A stretch of DNA of 64,000 nt from Lentisphaerota bacterium (GCA_018676675.1 JABHEG010000217.1:62001-126000); one strand, 5' to 3'. Shown: positions 48,401 to 56,867, numbered from the stretch's first letter. Program-made: numbers and translations. Notes: a model not told the origin generated them from the letters alone.

Positions 48401-49549
48401 GCGTTCGCTCCTGTAGGTGTCGGCGACAGCGATTTCAGCCATGAATCTGTGGTTCTCGGCCACGCCGGCAGTGGCCAGGAGCTTCTCGTACGTGCGCCGG
48501 GCCTTGGCGAACGCCTTCTGTTCGGCATGGACCTCGGCCTGTCTGAACAGAGCATACGTTCGGTACGAATCAGTCAACTGCGGCAGAGCCAGTATGTCCT
48601 TGTACGTCTTGTGAGCCCGCGAATGGTCCTTTTCCAGGCGGTAGCTCTCAGCGATGTTGAACAGCGACAACTCCTTGCCGTAGGTGAGGGATGCAAGAGT
48701 TGACAGTTTGCGGTATTCCCTGCGTGCGAGGCCGTAGTCACCTGCCGCGCAGTAGATGTCCGCAGCCTGGAAAATGGAGTCGACCGGATCGCTTTCCCGC
48801 GTGCTCAGGACCGCGACCTCTTCCTTTGCCAATGCACGACTGAATATGCAGACTTCGTCGATATCGATCGGCAATGCTGCCATGCCGCCGTCCGGGTCAA
48901 AGCCAACTCTGAGAGTGTCCGTTTCGGCGACCGGTATGTATGGGCCATCGTGTCGGGACGAGGCGATGTGTTTGCCGTTCACGAACAGTTCGATGGTTGC
49001 GCCGTCCCACGTTCCCGCCAGGTGATGCCATTGGCCGTGCGGAAGGTGAGCGTTTCCCATAGCCTTGGCACACCCGTCCTTTGTGCCTATAGAGAAGGCC
49101 AGTGGCTCCGTTCCAATCATGCGCCAACCCTTGGTCCAGCCGCCCACGGACAGTAGGGTGCCGACCTGTTCGTTCTTGTTCCCGGGGCGCTCTCGGAACC
49201 AGCACATCATGGTCAGATCTTTGTTCTCGATATCGACCGGAGTGCCCTGGAACCATCCTCTGCTCAAGCGTACGGCGCGGGTGCCGGAGATGCGCCCCTC
49301 TATCATCTGCAGATCATCGACGGGTTTGCCTTCCTCACGGAATGGGACGAACGTCAGCTTCCCACCGTTGCCCGTTAGGTCGTCGGCGTTGCCTTTGCTT
49401 CCCTCCAGATGGGCGAATGTGTACCGCCGCACCAGGTTACTGTCGCGGAGCAGCGCGTCCCTTTGCGCCTTCCAGTCTTCGTCAGCCGCATGGGCCACCA
49501 GACCACCCAAGGCCGTCAGCACAACAACAAGCCGTCGCAGGATCGTCAT
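45440..49549 (-). CDS. Secreted LamG - TPR - parallel beta-helix - CBM9 fusion protein
   Basis: The product is 1369 residues with a signal peptide (1-22, ending VAHAADE). Residues about 35-250 are LamG-like (QWHHLAGTWDG, VNGKHIASSR). Residues about 255-420 are TPR-like helices with the repeat YRSERKYEKARSTYEKLL and related units. Residues about 440-1130 are a right-handed parallel beta-helix (DTLIANSTIRNTSN, GGHVVENNHIYRFN, VIEYNEIYDVTHE, TRIENNIFVDNN). Residues about 1160-1369 are a CBM9/DOMON-like domain (IVIDGNLEPGEWGG, YLYVGVEHAPDP, WTAEWRVPLSAL). Beta-helix proteins of this kind are lyases or glycosidases. It is third in a minus-strand unit with the TPR gene (23 bp) and the GH123-like gene. 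The architecture is unusual. Confidence 0.82.
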   Translation of the reverse strand: MTILRRLVVVLTALGGLVAHAADEDWKAQRDALLRDSNLVRRYTFAHLEGSKGNADDLTGNGGKLTFVPFREEGKPVDDLQMIEGRISGTRAVRLSRGWFQGTPVDIENKDLTMMCWFRERPGNKNEQVGTLLSVGGWTKGWRMIGTEPLAFSIGTKDGCAKAMGNAHLPHGQWHHLAGTWDGATIELFVNGKHIASSRHDGPYIPVAETDTLRVGFDPDGGMAALPIDIDEVCIFSRALAKEEVAVLSTRESDPVDSIFQAADIYCAAGDYGLARREYRKLSTLASLTYGKELSLFNIAESYRLEKDHSRAHKTYKDILALPQLTDSYRTYALFRQAEVHAEQKAFAKARRTYEKLLATAGVAENHRFMAEIAVADTYRSERKYEKARSTYEKLLTEQETSSYPHDSYRLDAIDRLEAIDGLEDGQAEVPPRQARKEWVSRPRHTVFVSTLGSDDHVGTEAKPFATIARAQHEIRRIKREQGLPDGGIAVCLRGGKHFMAATVALGREDSGTADSPIVYRSYPGEEARIIGGKTIGDFQLLDAPEVLARLPAEARGKVWVADLKTAGIRDFGCLRNRGGSGRKWGAGAMELFCDSRPFRLVRWPKQGWLSVTDMVDPEGDGKAGGIRYQKAKFRYAGDRPNRWTEEPDIWTTGYFMRPWDKMQTRVLSIDTDSKIVYLSTDVRWWDGNPHYDMPVRKDTPYIFYNVFSELSEPGEFYIDRDAGKLYLYPFDTDGPGGREMIVSTLNAPFFRLDDVAHVALLGLTLECTWRHAIELGNCNDTLIANSTIRNTSNAAVVIKGGWRNRVVGCDIYDTGEGGVILNGGDRETLTPGGHVVENNHIYRFNRLSHGAGYAIGVGGVGHRISHNLIHDGTYIAVIFSGNDHVIEYNEIYDVTHEARDGGAIYTYGAPFYLMNRGNVMRYNFLHHITEHSSPLKTHQVSGIYIDAFNAGMTMQGNVLYRHTERAMFTHGPDTRIENNIFVDNNVAITQSNRTYLLRTAASFKRWRGNVLDWLKHREPPWSSRYPQVAGLLEEEKPSGAPRRIVVERNIATGGPFMRVLGDFNDAENTVANNWEDGRAFFRNVDTLDFRLRPGSPVFGTVGHSPLPFGKIGLYPDALRASWPVTREYGKYYKPGREKVATGTSTRFPPLKRISKPKTYTVRRRTSTIVIDGNLEPGEWGGLDRDQAIVVEQEHMTGTKSTESGNYVWLLVDNDYLYVGVEHAPDPRRKGLPEDVSVVVHEWAIETPIGQKTWWWEEGLPTGPLYVFSGRPKGDFTVHNLFGMPQGVIGQLETSIEYKAKVIDAKQIHWTAEWRVPLSALNLDPLETKRTRFSIGGTKRAGWFCWVATGSSIWRVDTAGIIEFVGAGQ

Positions 49550-49572
49550 ATCGGGTCACTCTCTCTGTTCGT

Positions 49573-51792
49573 CTACCGGTAAATACTGTGAAGTCTGTGC
49601 GCGATCCGTGCTGCCCGTTCCGGAGTCACACCGTCCAGACCCAGAATTTTCCCGTACTCCTTCTCCGCTCGTTCGAAGTCGCGTTCGGCCCGGTAGAGGA
49701 CGGCGGTCTTCTCGTGCGCCGTTGCGCGTTTGCCAACCGAGATGCCGGGAATGGCCAGTACGTTTGCGTAGGCTGCCCGAGCTGCGCGGTAGTTGTTTTT
49801 CATCGCGTAGCAGTCCCCGATTCGCGTCTGCGCGTCTGCCTTCGCGTCCGGCCTGACTCCGCTGATGTTCAGCGCCTGCTCAAAGGCCGAGCGTGCCTTC
49901 CCGTAGGCCGTCTCCGAAACATAGCTTTCGCCGCACCCCATACGCGCAGTCGCTTCCTGGCGAGGCGTGGCATCGTCGACCTTGAGTGCTTCCTCAAACT
50001 CCGCTCGTGCGTCGGTGTATTGTCTCTTCGCCAACAGGCTACGGCCTTGCCGAATGCGGGTCGCCCCCTCATTGACGCCGATGCGCGCTTCCACCTGTTT
50101 CCGCTGCGATTCCTTGAGAGGCACGAGGCCGAATTCAAGCCATTTCAGGTAAGCTCGCCGCCCGTCGTCCGTCCGGCCTTCCGCCCAATAGCTGCCAGCC
50201 GTCAACCGGAGTGCTTCAGCGATCACGCCGTTGATTTGGCTCTTCGCATAGCGACCGCGGACGGAGTTGGCGATTCTCACGTGAGCTGAATAGGCGTCGC
50301 GTTCTTTGCTGTAGGCCTTCTCCGAACGGTGCGCTTCCGCCACCTTCCTGTAGGCATAGACTTGGCTCTGCCAGGCTTCCGTATCCATGTGGATTAGTTC
50401 TCCATAGGCGTCCCGGGCCTCTGCGTACCGCTTCTCCGAGATGAACGTGCCACCGATGGCGTTGATCACCCGCGCTTGCGAGTACGGGTTGACGACCGCT
50501 ACGGCCAGTGCCTTCCTGTAAGCGTCGCGGGACTCCTTGTACTGTTTTGCCGTTCTGTGTCCGTTCCCCACACGCTCCCAAACATCGAACTGGTCTTCAG
50601 TGCTCACCGCCGGCATGCTCAGTATGCTCAGGTACCCCTCCCTCGCCTTCACAACGTTGCGCGCCGACGCCCACACCGCGGCGATTCTGAATTGCACGGC
50701 CACTTTGGTGCGGCAATTGGCCTGGGGAAGCACCAGGATGTCCACCAGGGTCTGAACGGCCTGTTCGTATGCCGTCACTTTCTCAAAGCAGGTCGCGATC
50801 TTGAGCATGATGTCTATGCGCGTCCCATCGGTCTCCGCCAGTGTGGTCAGTGCCGTCTCCAGTACACCCCGGCATCGCTCGAACTTGCCGCTGGCCATAT
50901 ACGCACCTGCCAGTCTGGTACGGATGGATAGTGCTACCTCGGGGGCAAGGGGCGTCAGTTCGAGTACCTTCCTCAGCGTCTCCGCCTCCTCTGGGTGGCG
51001 CTTCCTCTCCCGGAACATCTCGGCCATCTGCGACAGGACACTCACTCGCTCGGACGTCGTTGTTGCCAACTCCAGAGCCGCGCTGAAGGCTTGGTGGGCC
51101 TTGGCATAGTCTTTGAGTTTGGCCGCGCTGCGCCCCGCGTACTCGGCGTCCTGGAAGTTCTTGTACTGGGCCGTTCTCGTGTGCAGTAGGGTGACGTCAT
51201 CAAAATAGGCCCCCGTCGCACTCGTCAGCACCACGATCACCGCGTGTATGCGTCTGTCGCCAGCTGTTTCCGGGATGCTCATCTCACCCGAACACTCCAC
51301 CCATTCGCCTTGTGTCTTAGCGGTGAAGAATGGGATGGTCACGATGAAGTGGTTCTTGTCGTGTCCGTCTCTCTGATACGTGTAGAGCATCGCCGCCACG
51401 CCCTTCTTCGCCGGGTCCTTGGCGTAGAAGCGCAGTGCGATCCTGTCTCCCGCGGCCACGTCCATGACGCCCCCCCCCTTCAGCATGAGATGCCCTTTGA
51501 GGTAGATGCAGTGCTCGCCGGTGTGGGCTTCAGCCCGGTCCGCGATCAATCGGTATTCGCCGTTCCTGGTGACTCCCGGATTCGGACGCCATCCCGCCGG
51601 AAGCTGCAACGGCTCGCTGAAGGTCCAACCGCAGCGTCTCATGTTGCCCTGGGGGCCGCTCTTCTCCGGCACTGCCTGCGTCTGCTCAAAGCCGACCACC
51701 AGCGGCTCGGCTGCAACACTCCCAGCGGCGAACAGAATCGCTGCCGCGCAGAAGCAGGTCACGGACTCGGTCGCATTGCGCACTATTCCCAT
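49573..51792 (-). CDS. Secreted TPR-repeat protein with N-terminal jelly-roll module
   Basis: The product is 739 residues from the ATG at 51792, preceded by GCGAGG; ATGs at 51819 and 51888 would put a hydrophilic leader ahead of the signal peptide. The signal peptide is 1-27 (AAAILFAAGSVAAEP). Residues about 30-200 are jelly-roll-like (HTGEHCIYLKGHL, GAYFDDVTLLH). From about 205 to 739 the protein is tandem TPR-type helices (FRERKRHPEEAETLRKVLEL, YRAERDFERAEKEYGKIL). TPR units normally bind other proteins; exported ones are uncommon. The repeats resemble those inside the fusion protein 23 bp downstream, so the two may interact or be recent relatives. It sits between the GH123-like gene and the fusion gene in one unit. 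Confidence 0.82.
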   Translation of the reverse strand: MGIVRNATESVTCFCAAAILFAAGSVAAEPLVVGFEQTQAVPEKSGPQGNMRRCGWTFSEPLQLPAGWRPNPGVTRNGEYRLIADRAEAHTGEHCIYLKGHLMLKGGGVMDVAAGDRIALRFYAKDPAKKGVAAMLYTYQRDGHDKNHFIVTIPFFTAKTQGEWVECSGEMSIPETAGDRRIHAVIVVLTSATGAYFDDVTLLHTRTAQYKNFQDAEYAGRSAAKLKDYAKAHQAFSAALELATTTSERVSVLSQMAEMFRERKRHPEEAETLRKVLELTPLAPEVALSIRTRLAGAYMASGKFERCRGVLETALTTLAETDGTRIDIMLKIATCFEKVTAYEQAVQTLVDILVLPQANCRTKVAVQFRIAAVWASARNVVKAREGYLSILSMPAVSTEDQFDVWERVGNGHRTAKQYKESRDAYRKALAVAVVNPYSQARVINAIGGTFISEKRYAEARDAYGELIHMDTEAWQSQVYAYRKVAEAHRSEKAYSKERDAYSAHVRIANSVRGRYAKSQINGVIAEALRLTAGSYWAEGRTDDGRRAYLKWLEFGLVPLKESQRKQVEARIGVNEGATRIRQGRSLLAKRQYTDARAEFEEALKVDDATPRQEATARMGCGESYVSETAYGKARSAFEQALNISGVRPDAKADAQTRIGDCYAMKNNYRAARAAYANVLAIPGISVGKRATAHEKTAVLYRAERDFERAEKEYGKILGLDGVTPERAARIAHRLHSIYR

Positions 51793-51884
51793 GGAGTTGC
51801 CTCGCTTTGCTGTCCCCATTGCCGACAGAATCAGTGTCTTATCTACCCTGGCTGGGAGCGGAACGGTGTACGCCGTTACATGGC

Positions 51885-54143
51885 TCATCGAGCATCGCCA
51901 AGCGCGGTTTGAATCTTCTCGATCGCGTCGGCCAGTTGTGTCCGCACCGCGTAGAGCCCGACGGTCGTGTCTGCGGAGGGACGCCGGAGTGCCACCCGGT
52001 AGAGGATCACGCCGCTGTCCTGGCCCACGGCGGACAAGATAAAACGGCAGACCCCGTCCTTCACCTCAACGATCCCTGCGTTGACGTTTACCGGGCCTTT
52101 GATGGGTGTCTTGGGGGTGCGTAGTGGCTTGCCGTTCACCAGGAAGCAGGAGTAGGGTCTCCCGCGGTAATCGGCATCCGCGTACGTCTTCGTGATAAGA
52201 TCGTACTCGCCATTCGGTAGATCGGTAGCGAAGTGCATAGGCAGATCGGCGCGTTGGTTGCCGGGATGGTGGAGCCAGCCTTCCTTGGCATTGAACGTCC
52301 ACCCTGTACCTGGGATGGTCCCGGCGGCTTCTTCACGTGCCGTGAATGTGAGCTGTGCGATGTTCGCACCACCGATGCTGCCGACCGTGCTTGCGGCCAG
52401 CGCGTGCGCCATGGCCAACGCGTCTTCTCCCCTCTTGACTGCCGGCAACCCACGCTGTCGCGCCTGTTCTGTCAATCGCTCGAGCAGGCGCAGTGTGTCG
52501 TAGTCCTCCGCGCCTTCTCGCAGGAGTTCCCAGCGAATGGTGGTGACCACGGTGTCAAGGATAGGGGGGGTGGGGTTGTAGTGGCGCTTCGGCGGGTAGA
52601 AGAAATAGCCGTCGCCTTGTCGGTACTGGTATGTGACGTTGGGCAGCAGGAAACTGGGCCGATCCCAGGGGGTCGCATCACGTCCCCAGTAGGTTGAGAG
52701 GTAGTAGAGGTAGCCTTTGGCGTCGCATTGCCAGATGTTCCAGAACATGCCGCGATTCTGCATGCCGGTATGTGGGATCAGGCAAGTTGTCTTGACATCG
52801 TAAAGCCAGTATTCGGCCCCCTTGGCGCGCTGCTCGGCAGCCACGCTTTCGCGGTAGTGGGAGCAGTAAGGTATCCACAGGGAGATGAGCGATCGCCCGT
52901 CGGTGTCGACCAGTTCGGCTAGACGGGGACGGTTGGCAGGGTCGTAGGTCAGCGCGGTTCGCAGGCGCGGGTCAGCCTGCCGGATAAGGGCGCAGATGTG
53001 TTTGAGGATGGGTGTCTCTTCCTCTGCCGGTTCATCGGTGACGTAGTAGACGGCGCGATCCAGCCAGCCGCGCTGATCCAGATGCGTCGCGATTGCCCTG
53101 AAGACGGCGACGACAAGCGTGTCAAATACTGGGTTGACCGACCCATCAGGCCTTAGGCGAGTGACTACCGTCTTGGCGGAGTCCACGAACCGCAGCGCGA
53201 TATGCGTCGTGCCCTTTTCTCGTTTGCGGGTCCAGATGTAGGGAGCGACGTTGAAGCTACTGAAGGCATCGCGTTGGTCGAGGTAGAAGGCGGCTTCGCG
53301 GTCAAAACCGGTAAAATCCATGGTGACGTCGCCAGTCAGGGCGCCATCGGGGCCCTTCGCGAACGTCCAGCCGATGCGCCCTTCGGGAAGGGGGTTGAAG
53401 GCCATGGTGCCGGTGGCGTAGAGGAACGGTGAGAGTCGGGCGCGGATATACTCCTCGAAATACAGCCGAATGACCGCCTCTCGCTGAGCTGGCGTCTTGC
53501 AGCCGTGGGCCTTGTAGATATTGCCGGCCGACAACCCGACCATGCTCTGCAGGAGGGGGCGTTTGGGGAGCGAAAAGTCCCGGACACGCAAGACGACCGG
53601 TAGCTGAGCTGTCACTCCTGCCGGGGATCGCACCTCGAAATGCCCTGCGTACATGCCGGCGGGAGTGTCCGGGGGGATCCCCACCATGATCCAGAAAACC
53701 AGATTGTGGCCAGGCTCGAGTTCGAAGTGATCCGTGTCGGGATCGACGCGGGGCAGTGGGTCAGGCTGCAGATCTGGCTCGACACTGGGTTTGTCAGGCT
53801 CAAACGGCGCATTGACATCGACCCACTCGGCTCTGCAGAGGCGCACTTGGTCCGCGGGCAACGCGCGCCCTTGCGGCCCGCGTAACTCCGAGAGACGTAC
53901 ACGTAGCCCCTGGACCGACTCGGAAGCACGTACTACCACCTGTACTGCCTCCCACTCATTCCGGGCGCATTCCAGGCGTGCCTCCTTCTTCTGCCAGTCG
54001 GATGCGGGGCGTTCGTTCGGGGTGATCTTGTGGAGCGGCGTGGCACCCCATAGTTCGAAATCCTGCGCGGCCATCCCGGGAGAGGCGAGCGCGGCCAGCG
54101 CCAGCATCAAAGATCCCGTGCAGTGTCGTCGCCGCAACGTCAT
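51885..54143 (-). CDS. Secreted DUF4091 / GH123-like glycosidase
   Basis: The product is 752 residues with a signal peptide (1-25, ending SPGMAAQ) and GAGGAAG six bases before the ATG. An N-terminal beta-sandwich (about 60-190) leads into a TIM-barrel region. YYVTDEPAEEE carries D370 and E371, which fit the adjacent Asp-Glu catalytic pair of GH123 N-acetylgalactosaminidases. The later segment TTIRWELLREGAEDYDTLRLLE is the typical DUF4091 signature. The C-terminus (about 610-752) is a CBM-like sandwich. GH123 enzymes use substrate-assisted catalysis on N-acetyl-galactosamine glycosides. It heads the minus-strand unit with the TPR and fusion genes and is divergent from the deacetylase-like gene at 54409 across 265 bp. 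Confidence 0.84.
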   Translation of the reverse strand: MTLRRRHCTGSLMLALAALASPGMAAQDFELWGATPLHKITPNERPASDWQKKEARLECARNEWEAVQVVVRASESVQGLRVRLSELRGPQGRALPADQVRLCRAEWVDVNAPFEPDKPSVEPDLQPDPLPRVDPDTDHFELEPGHNLVFWIMVGIPPDTPAGMYAGHFEVRSPAGVTAQLPVVLRVRDFSLPKRPLLQSMVGLSAGNIYKAHGCKTPAQREAVIRLYFEEYIRARLSPFLYATGTMAFNPLPEGRIGWTFAKGPDGALTGDVTMDFTGFDREAAFYLDQRDAFSSFNVAPYIWTRKREKGTTHIALRFVDSAKTVVTRLRPDGSVNPVFDTLVVAVFRAIATHLDQRGWLDRAVYYVTDEPAEEETPILKHICALIRQADPRLRTALTYDPANRPRLAELVDTDGRSLISLWIPYCSHYRESVAAEQRAKGAEYWLYDVKTTCLIPHTGMQNRGMFWNIWQCDAKGYLYYLSTYWGRDATPWDRPSFLLPNVTYQYRQGDGYFFYPPKRHYNPTPPILDTVVTTIRWELLREGAEDYDTLRLLERLTEQARQRGLPAVKRGEDALAMAHALAASTVGSIGGANIAQLTFTAREEAAGTIPGTGWTFNAKEGWLHHPGNQRADLPMHFATDLPNGEYDLITKTYADADYRGRPYSCFLVNGKPLRTPKTPIKGPVNVNAGIVEVKDGVCRFILSAVGQDSGVILYRVALRRPSADTTVGLYAVRTQLADAIEKIQTALGDAR

Positions 54144-54408
54144 GTGCTTCTTCCTCGTTCTCGTCAGTTTGCGTCGGAGCTACTGAATATGCAGGACGAG
54201 CGGAGGAGATCAATTGCGGACGAGCTGGAGAGTAGAACACGTGTGTCGGGTTGACTGTTCGAGCCGTGGCCGTTGGCAGGGCTTGTTGCTGTTCGCGCTG
54301 CTGTCATAGTAGGAGACGTGATGGACACGTCGGGCTGCGGTTGAGGGCAGACCAGCGTGTCCGGCGCATACTCACAGAGTTGTTTTTGGCGTTCACAGGT
54401 GGAGTTCC

Positions 54409-55821
54409 ATGTACTGTTTGATTTACTTCGATACTGAGGACTTCATCTCTTCGCCCGACAGTCCTGTGCATCGCCTGCCCGGGCAGATGGCAGAGATCAT
54501 GTCCAAACACGGGTTGCCGGGATGCTTCCACATCCATGGCGAGAAGGCCCGGTTCATGGAGCGGCACGAGCAGACGGATGTGATCGAGGCCATCCGCCAG
54601 CACGATGTGAGCCTGCACTACGACCGAGGCTCCATGCATCCGACCACGGCCGAGGAGGTCTCGGAACTGGATTGGTTCAGAGGCGTGGACCGTGTTCTCT
54701 ACCGTGAGACGGGCGGCTTCCGCGATCTGGAGCGCATCTTTGGCAAATGCAGCGCGCTCACCCAGCATGGCGGAACGTTCGCTGCCCCGATTGTGTACGC
54801 GGCAGGCAGGCTCGGAAAGCCCTTTTTCTACTCTCCGTTCCGCCTGCCTGGGCGCGAGGTCGTCTGGTTCTGTAACAACCTGTTGTTCGGCGGCTACCGG
54901 GCACCGTTCTACTTCGACCCTCACTACCGTGATACACCTCAGTTCGAGAAGAGCCTGGCCCAGGTGGATAATCACATTCGGGGACGTGCGGAGACTCACG
55001 ATCTGACCTGCATGTTCGGCTGCCACCCGGTCATCACCATGATGCAACGCTTCCCCGACGCGATCAACTTCATCAACGGTGCAACTCCGGCGCCTGACGC
55101 GTGGGAGCCACCCGTGCCTGTCGAAGGCGTCTCGATTCCGCTGATTCTGGAGAACTTCGAGCGGCTCGTGGTCAAGCTGGCAGGCCAGCCGAATGTGGAG
55201 TGGACCGATGTGGCGGGCATCACGCAACGATACCAACGGGCCCCCAAAGTCGTTGCAGACGAGGAACTGCTGCGGGGAGCCAACGCTGTGGTTGACCACG
55301 GGGGGCCGACCTACACGGCCGTCCTGAGCGCGGGAGAGTTACTGGTTCTGCTGGCCCAACGCGCGGTTTCGCCCTCGGAGACCTATGATGTGCCGGATGT
55401 CATCGGGCCGACAGAGGATTGCGCCGCGTCGTGTGGTGACACGCTGCCGGACCTCGGCACTGCCGACGCACTTGCTCGTTCGCTCCTGGGTACCGTACTT
55501 GAGACAGGATACCTGCCGCCCGTTGTCGCTGTCGACAGCCAGCTCGTTTCTCTGGGCGGGGCACTCCTTCTTCTGGCCTGTCGCGCCACGAGCCGCGGGG
55601 TTCCTGCCCCGGCGGAGCGGCAACTCTCCGTCGATGCCGTCCCCGGTGTCTCCGAGGCGCTCCAGAACGTCGCCAAGTACGAGAAATGGTGTTGCCACGG
55701 ACCGCGCTACCATCAGCCCGGCATCATCGAGCCTTTCCGAAGGCAGTGTTGGACCCTCAAGCCCGCCTATGAGCCGGAGGACTACGGCCCCGGCGTGCTT
55801 GGCCTGAGACCGGTGGGGTAG
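54409..55821 (+). CDS. NodB-like polysaccharide deacetylase family protein without signal peptide
   Basis: The product is 470 residues; GGAG lies five bases before the ATG. Residues 1-15 give FDTEDFIS, the expected NodB motif 1 Asp pair, right at the N-terminus. HYDRGSMHPT near 70-80 is the motif 2 His region. The second half (about 260-470) is less clear and may be a helical domain of unknown role. It carries no signal peptide, so an intracellular role is likely. It is divergent from the GH123-like unit and ends 275 bp before a convergent nucleoside phosphorylase, across palindromic elements. It resembles the protein at 43280 in fold and placement but shares little sequence that I can see. 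Confidence 0.68.
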   Translation: MYCLIYFDTEDFISSPDSPVHRLPGQMAEIMSKHGLPGCFHIHGEKARFMERHEQTDVIEAIRQHDVSLHYDRGSMHPTTAEEVSELDWFRGVDRVLYRETGGFRDLERIFGKCSALTQHGGTFAAPIVYAAGRLGKPFFYSPFRLPGREVVWFCNNLLFGGYRAPFYFDPHYRDTPQFEKSLAQVDNHIRGRAETHDLTCMFGCHPVITMMQRFPDAINFINGATPAPDAWEPPVPVEGVSIPLILENFERLVVKLAGQPNVEWTDVAGITQRYQRAPKVVADEELLRGANAVVDHGGPTYTAVLSAGELLVLLAQRAVSPSETYDVPDVIGPTEDCAASCGDTLPDLGTADALARSLLGTVLETGYLPPVVAVDSQLVSLGGALLLLACRATSRGVPAPAERQLSVDAVPGVSEALQNVAKYEKWCCHGPRYHQPGIIEPFRRQCWTLKPAYEPEDYGPGVLGLRPVG

Positions 55822-55833
55822 TGTTCTGGAGGC

Positions 55834-55882
55834 GGCGATCGGGGGGCTTGCCCTGCTGGACAGAAGGGCCGCTCGCCGTACA
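55834..55882 (-). repeat. Partial GTAC-ended intergenic element, reverse orientation
   Basis: GGCGATCGGGGGGCTTGCCC leads into CTGCTGGACAGAAGGG and GCCGCTCGCCGTACA, the reverse complement of the left half of the element at 27589. Confidence 0.8.
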
Positions 55883-55891
55883 GGAGACAGC

Positions 55892-55979
55892 GTACGCCGC
55901 ACGGCCCCCCGGGCGGCATCTTCTCCTTGGCGATCGGAGGGCTTGCCCTGCTGGACAGAAGGGCCGCTCGCCGTACAAG
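55892..55979 (-). repeat. GTAC-ended intergenic palindromic element, full copy (88 bp), reverse orientation
   Basis: It begins GTACGCCGCACGGCCCCCC and ends GCCGCTCGCCGTACAAG. Ends and middle match the reverse complement of the copy at 27589-27678 almost base for base. Confidence 0.88.
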
Positions 55980-56042
55980 ACACGAGGCCGCGATGGAGCT
56001 CCGGTCATCCTTGACCGGCTGTCGTTCTTACCGATACGAAGG

Positions 56043-56067
56043 CACCGGTTTGGGAAAACCGGCCTCC
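56043..56067. repeat. Short palindrome element (CACCGGTTTGGGAAAACCGG type), second copy
   Basis: CACCGGTTTGGGAAAACCGG followed by CCTCC, identical to the copy at 33316-33340. It lies between the convergent gene ends at 55821 and 56097. Confidence 0.8.
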
Positions 56068-56096
56068 AAGAGAATAGCGATCAGTCAGCGTCCCCC

Positions 56097-56867
56097 CTAC
56101 TCCATCGCGACGCAGGCTTCGGCCGCGAGCCAGAGGAGCTTCTCCCGGAGCGAGGTCTGCTTGTCCCATCCTCGGTGGTCCCACTCGTCCGAAGCGAGAC
56201 TGTCTCCGGCGTAGAGGATGTGCCCGAACTGCACATTGCGGAACTGAGCCACGGCAAAGAACGCGGACGCTTCCATGTCCACGCAGATACACCCCTCGGC
56301 TTTCCGGTGGGCCACCTTTGGGCGTGTCTCGCGGAAGAAGGCATCCGTGGTCCAGACTTTGCCTTCGACAAAGGGCACGTCGGCGTCATTGAGGACGGAC
56401 CGGATTGCCGCCACGGCCTTCGGGCTCGGCTCCACGTTCCGGGACGGCGGGAGATAGTGGTAAGATGTGCCTTCATCCCGCAAGGCTGAGGTCGGCACAA
56501 TGAGATGTCCCACGGTAAGGTCGGCATCCAACGCCCCGGCTCCGCCACAGGCGACGAATCGAGTGGCTCCACGGGCGATCGCATTTTCCAGGAATGTAGC
56601 GGCCAGTGGGGCCCCGATCCCTGGCTGGAGAAGGCCAATCGTGTGCTCTCGGAGCTGGAACGTGAACAGCCGGTGGACGGCCATTTCGGTCTTGATTTGA
56701 CCGACTTCAGTGAGCAGTCCGCGTTCTTCGAGACCATCGATGACATTCTGAAAGAAGCAGATCACGCACTGCTGGGGGAACGTGTCGCGGATCTTCGGGC
56801 TCCGGCCCGGTTCGATCATGGCCTTTCGCGTGGCGTCGTGTTCGAGAATGGGGTAGTCTTGGTGCAT
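56097..56867 (-). CDS. Nucleoside phosphorylase (uridine phosphorylase / PNP_UDP_1 family)
   Basis: The product is 256 residues, the normal length for the family. Residues about 79-115 read GLLQPGIGAPLAATFLENAI and FVACGGAGAL, as in nucleoside phosphorylases. The stretch CICVDMEASAFFAVAQ supplies the conserved Met-Glu that binds the ribose, and GDSLASDEW near 225 supplies the Asp region. These enzymes split a nucleoside with phosphate to a base and ribose-1-phosphate. Uridine, purine or methylthioadenosine use cannot be separated by sequence alone. It has no signal peptide. It is divergent from the SGNH hydrolase gene, 186 bp away, and converges on the repeats at 55822-56096. It is unlike its neighbours in role. 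Confidence 0.85.
   Translation of the reverse strand: MHQDYPILEHDATRKAMIEPGRSPKIRDTFPQQCVICFFQNVIDGLEERGLLTEVGQIKTEMAVHRLFTFQLREHTIGLLQPGIGAPLAATFLENAIARGATRFVACGGAGALDADLTVGHLIVPTSALRDEGTSYHYLPPSRNVEPSPKAVAAIRSVLNDADVPFVEGKVWTTDAFFRETRPKVAHRKAEGCICVDMEASAFFAVAQFRNVQFGHILYAGDSLASDEWDHRGWDKQTSLREKLLWLAAEACVAME

Larger units (their letters stand above)
55822..56096. other. Intergenic region between convergent genes filled with repeats
   Basis: The 275 bases between the stops at 55821 and 56097 hold a partial and a full GTAC-ended element plus one short palindrome element at 56043. No gene is seen. Confidence 0.8.
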
